This document shows positions 5,401 to 6,494 of a DNA stretch of 6,494 nt, piece by piece. The position numbers and the translations under genes are program-made. How positions within the stretch are numbered: the first letter of the stretch is position 1; every line of letters starts with the position of its first letter. Below the pieces are notes generated by a model. It did no database searches. It was not told where the DNA came from and was given only the letters and a program-made list of their open reading frames with translations. The stretch is from an uncultured Lysobacteraceae bacterium (lineage in GTDB: Bacteria > Pseudomonadota > Gammaproteobacteria > Xanthomonadales > Rhodanobacteraceae), in the NCBI GenBank assembly GCA_946482585.1, contig CAMLSI010000315.1, positions 1 to 6,494 of the forward strand. The letters are read 5' to 3'.

Positions 5401-6494
5401 TCAGGCTGCGTGGCGGTTTCCGTGGAACTGCTCTTCCTCGGTCGAGCCCTTGAGCGCCGTCGTCGAGGACTGGCCGTTCTGAATGGCCTGCGTGACCGCG
5501 TCGAAATAGCCGGTTCCGACTTCGCGCTGATGCTTGACCGCGGTGAAGCCCCGATCGGCCGCGGCGAATTCGGCTTCCTGCAATTCGACGAATGCGCTCA
5601 TCTGATTGCGCGCATAGCCGTAGGCGAGGTTGAACATGGAGTAGTTCAGCGAGTGGAAACCCGCGAGGGTGATGAACTGGAACTTGTAGCCGTAGCTCGC
5701 GATTTCCTTCTGGAACTTCGCGATGGTCGCGTCGTCGAGATTCTTCTTCCAGTTGAAGCTCGGGCTGCAGTTGTACGCGAGCAGCTTGCCCGGATATTTC
5801 GCGTGGATCGCTTCGGCGAACTTCTTCGCGAATGCGAGATCGGGCTTGCCGGTTTCGCACCAGACCAGATCGGCGTACGGCGCGTAGGCGAGACCGCGGC
5901 TGATGGCCTGGTCGATGCCCGGACGCGTCTTGAAGAAGCCTTCCACGGTGCGTTCGCCGGTGCAGAACGGCTTGTCGTTGTCGTCGACGTCGGAGGTCAG
6001 CAGGTCGGCCGCTTCGGCGTCGGTGCGTGCGACGAGTATCGTCGGCACGCCCATGACGTCGGCGGCGAGACGCGCGGCGGTCAGCTTCTCGATCGCTTCA
6101 CGCGTCGGCACCAGCACCTTGCCCCCCATGTGGCCGCACTTCTTGACGCTCGCGAGCTGGTCCTCGAAGTGCACCCCGGCCGCGCCGGCTTCGATCATCG
6201 CCTTCATGAGCTCGAACGCGTTGAGCACGCCGCCGAAGCCGGCTTCGGCGTCGGCCACGATGGGCTGCAGCCAGTCGATCTCGTTCTTGCCTTCGGCGTG
6301 ATGCAGCTGATCCGCGCGCAGCAGCGTGCTGTTGATGCGCTTTACCACCTGCGGCACCGAGTTGGCGGGATACAGCGACTGGTCCGGATACATCTCGCCG
6401 GCGAGATTCGCATCGGCGGCGACCTGCCAGCCCGACAGATAGATGGCCTTGAGGCCGGCCTTGACCTGCTGCATGGCCTGGTTGCCGGTCAGCG
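5401..6494 (-). CDS. aceA: Isocitrate lyase, 5' end cut by the window edge
   Basis: Glyoxylate shunt enzyme that cleaves isocitrate to glyoxylate and succinate in the cytoplasm, letting cells grow on acetate or fatty acids. The frame is open to the right edge; the in-frame ATG at 6474 is not the start, because the preceding codons read LTGNQA, typical isocitrate lyase sequence. About 363 residues are visible of a usual 430 or so. Counting from that internal Met, the landmarks are YLSGWQ (12-17), DAEAGFGG (75-82), HFEDQ (102-106), the catalytic loop KKCGHMGGK (111-119, bases 6118-6144) with its active-site Cys, and NCSPSFNW further on. The similarity to E. coli AceA runs almost to the end (STEEEQF against STEESQF), followed by 7 extra residues, HGNRHAA. 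The region before DAEAGFGG is shorter than in E. coli. Malate synthase is not in the window; it may lie beyond the right edge. Confidence 0.97.
   Translation of the reverse strand, partial: LTGNQAMQQVKAGLKAIYLSGWQVAADANLAGEMYPDQSLYPANSVPQVVKRINSTLLRADQLHHAEGKNEIDWLQPIVADAEAGFGGVLNAFELMKAMIEAGAAGVHFEDQLASVKKCGHMGGKVLVPTREAIEKLTAARLAADVMGVPTILVARTDAEAADLLTSDVDDNDKPFCTGERTVEGFFKTRPGIDQAISRGLAYAPYADLVWCETGKPDLAFAKKFAEAIHAKYPGKLLAYNCSPSFNWKKNLDDATIAKFQKEIASYGYKFQFITLAGFHSLNYSMFNLAYGYARNQMSAFVELQEAEFAAADRGFTAVKHQREVGTGYFDAVTQAIQNGQSSTTALKGSTEEEQFHGNRHAA

Noticed and set aside
5099..5860. A 253-codon - strand frame overlapping aceA and the intergenic region
   Set aside because: It is an out-of-frame reading of aceA that runs into noncoding sequence, rich in Arg and Gly.

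Overview
This GC-rich window carries six chromosomal housekeeping or conserved genes, packed tightly apart from one gap of about 300 bases. No mobile element, CRISPR array, tRNA or rRNA was seen. A GpsA of proteobacterial type, a UbiE, a DUF971 protein beside ubiE, an E. coli-like isocitrate lyase and strong G/C preference at third codon positions suggest a gammaproteobacterium. The order Lysobacterales (Xanthomonadales) is my best guess, but that rank is inference from gene content, not from a search.

Layout: on the + strand, positions 1-722 hold the 3' two thirds of gpsA, the glycerol-3-phosphate dehydrogenase that feeds phospholipid synthesis. All other genes are on the - strand. A secreted M1 zinc aminopeptidase of the leukotriene A4 hydrolase type (774-2636) converges on gpsA across a GC-rich hairpin. 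Upstream of it, in transcription order, come a 204-residue protein of unknown function (4488-5102), a DUF971 protein (4122-4478), a short secreted protein of unknown function (3569-4006) and ubiE (2737-3486). The 204-residue gene and the DUF971 gene are 9 bases apart, and a ribosome binding site overlaps the stop codon, so these two very probably form an operon. The 3' part of aceA, isocitrate lyase (5401-6494), runs off the right edge.

Functionally, ubiE (quinone synthesis), gpsA (lipid precursor) and aceA (glyoxylate shunt) are central metabolism. DUF971 genes are, from memory, often found near ubiE. The less described parts are the 204-residue protein, which seems to contain two related beta-rich repeats; the small secreted protein, whose leader could fold into nested hairpins; and perfect GC-rich hairpins at gene ends that lack the usual U-tract. 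I saw no clear evidence of a novel multi-gene system. The window looks like an ordinary core-genome region with a few unexplained genes and RNA structures.
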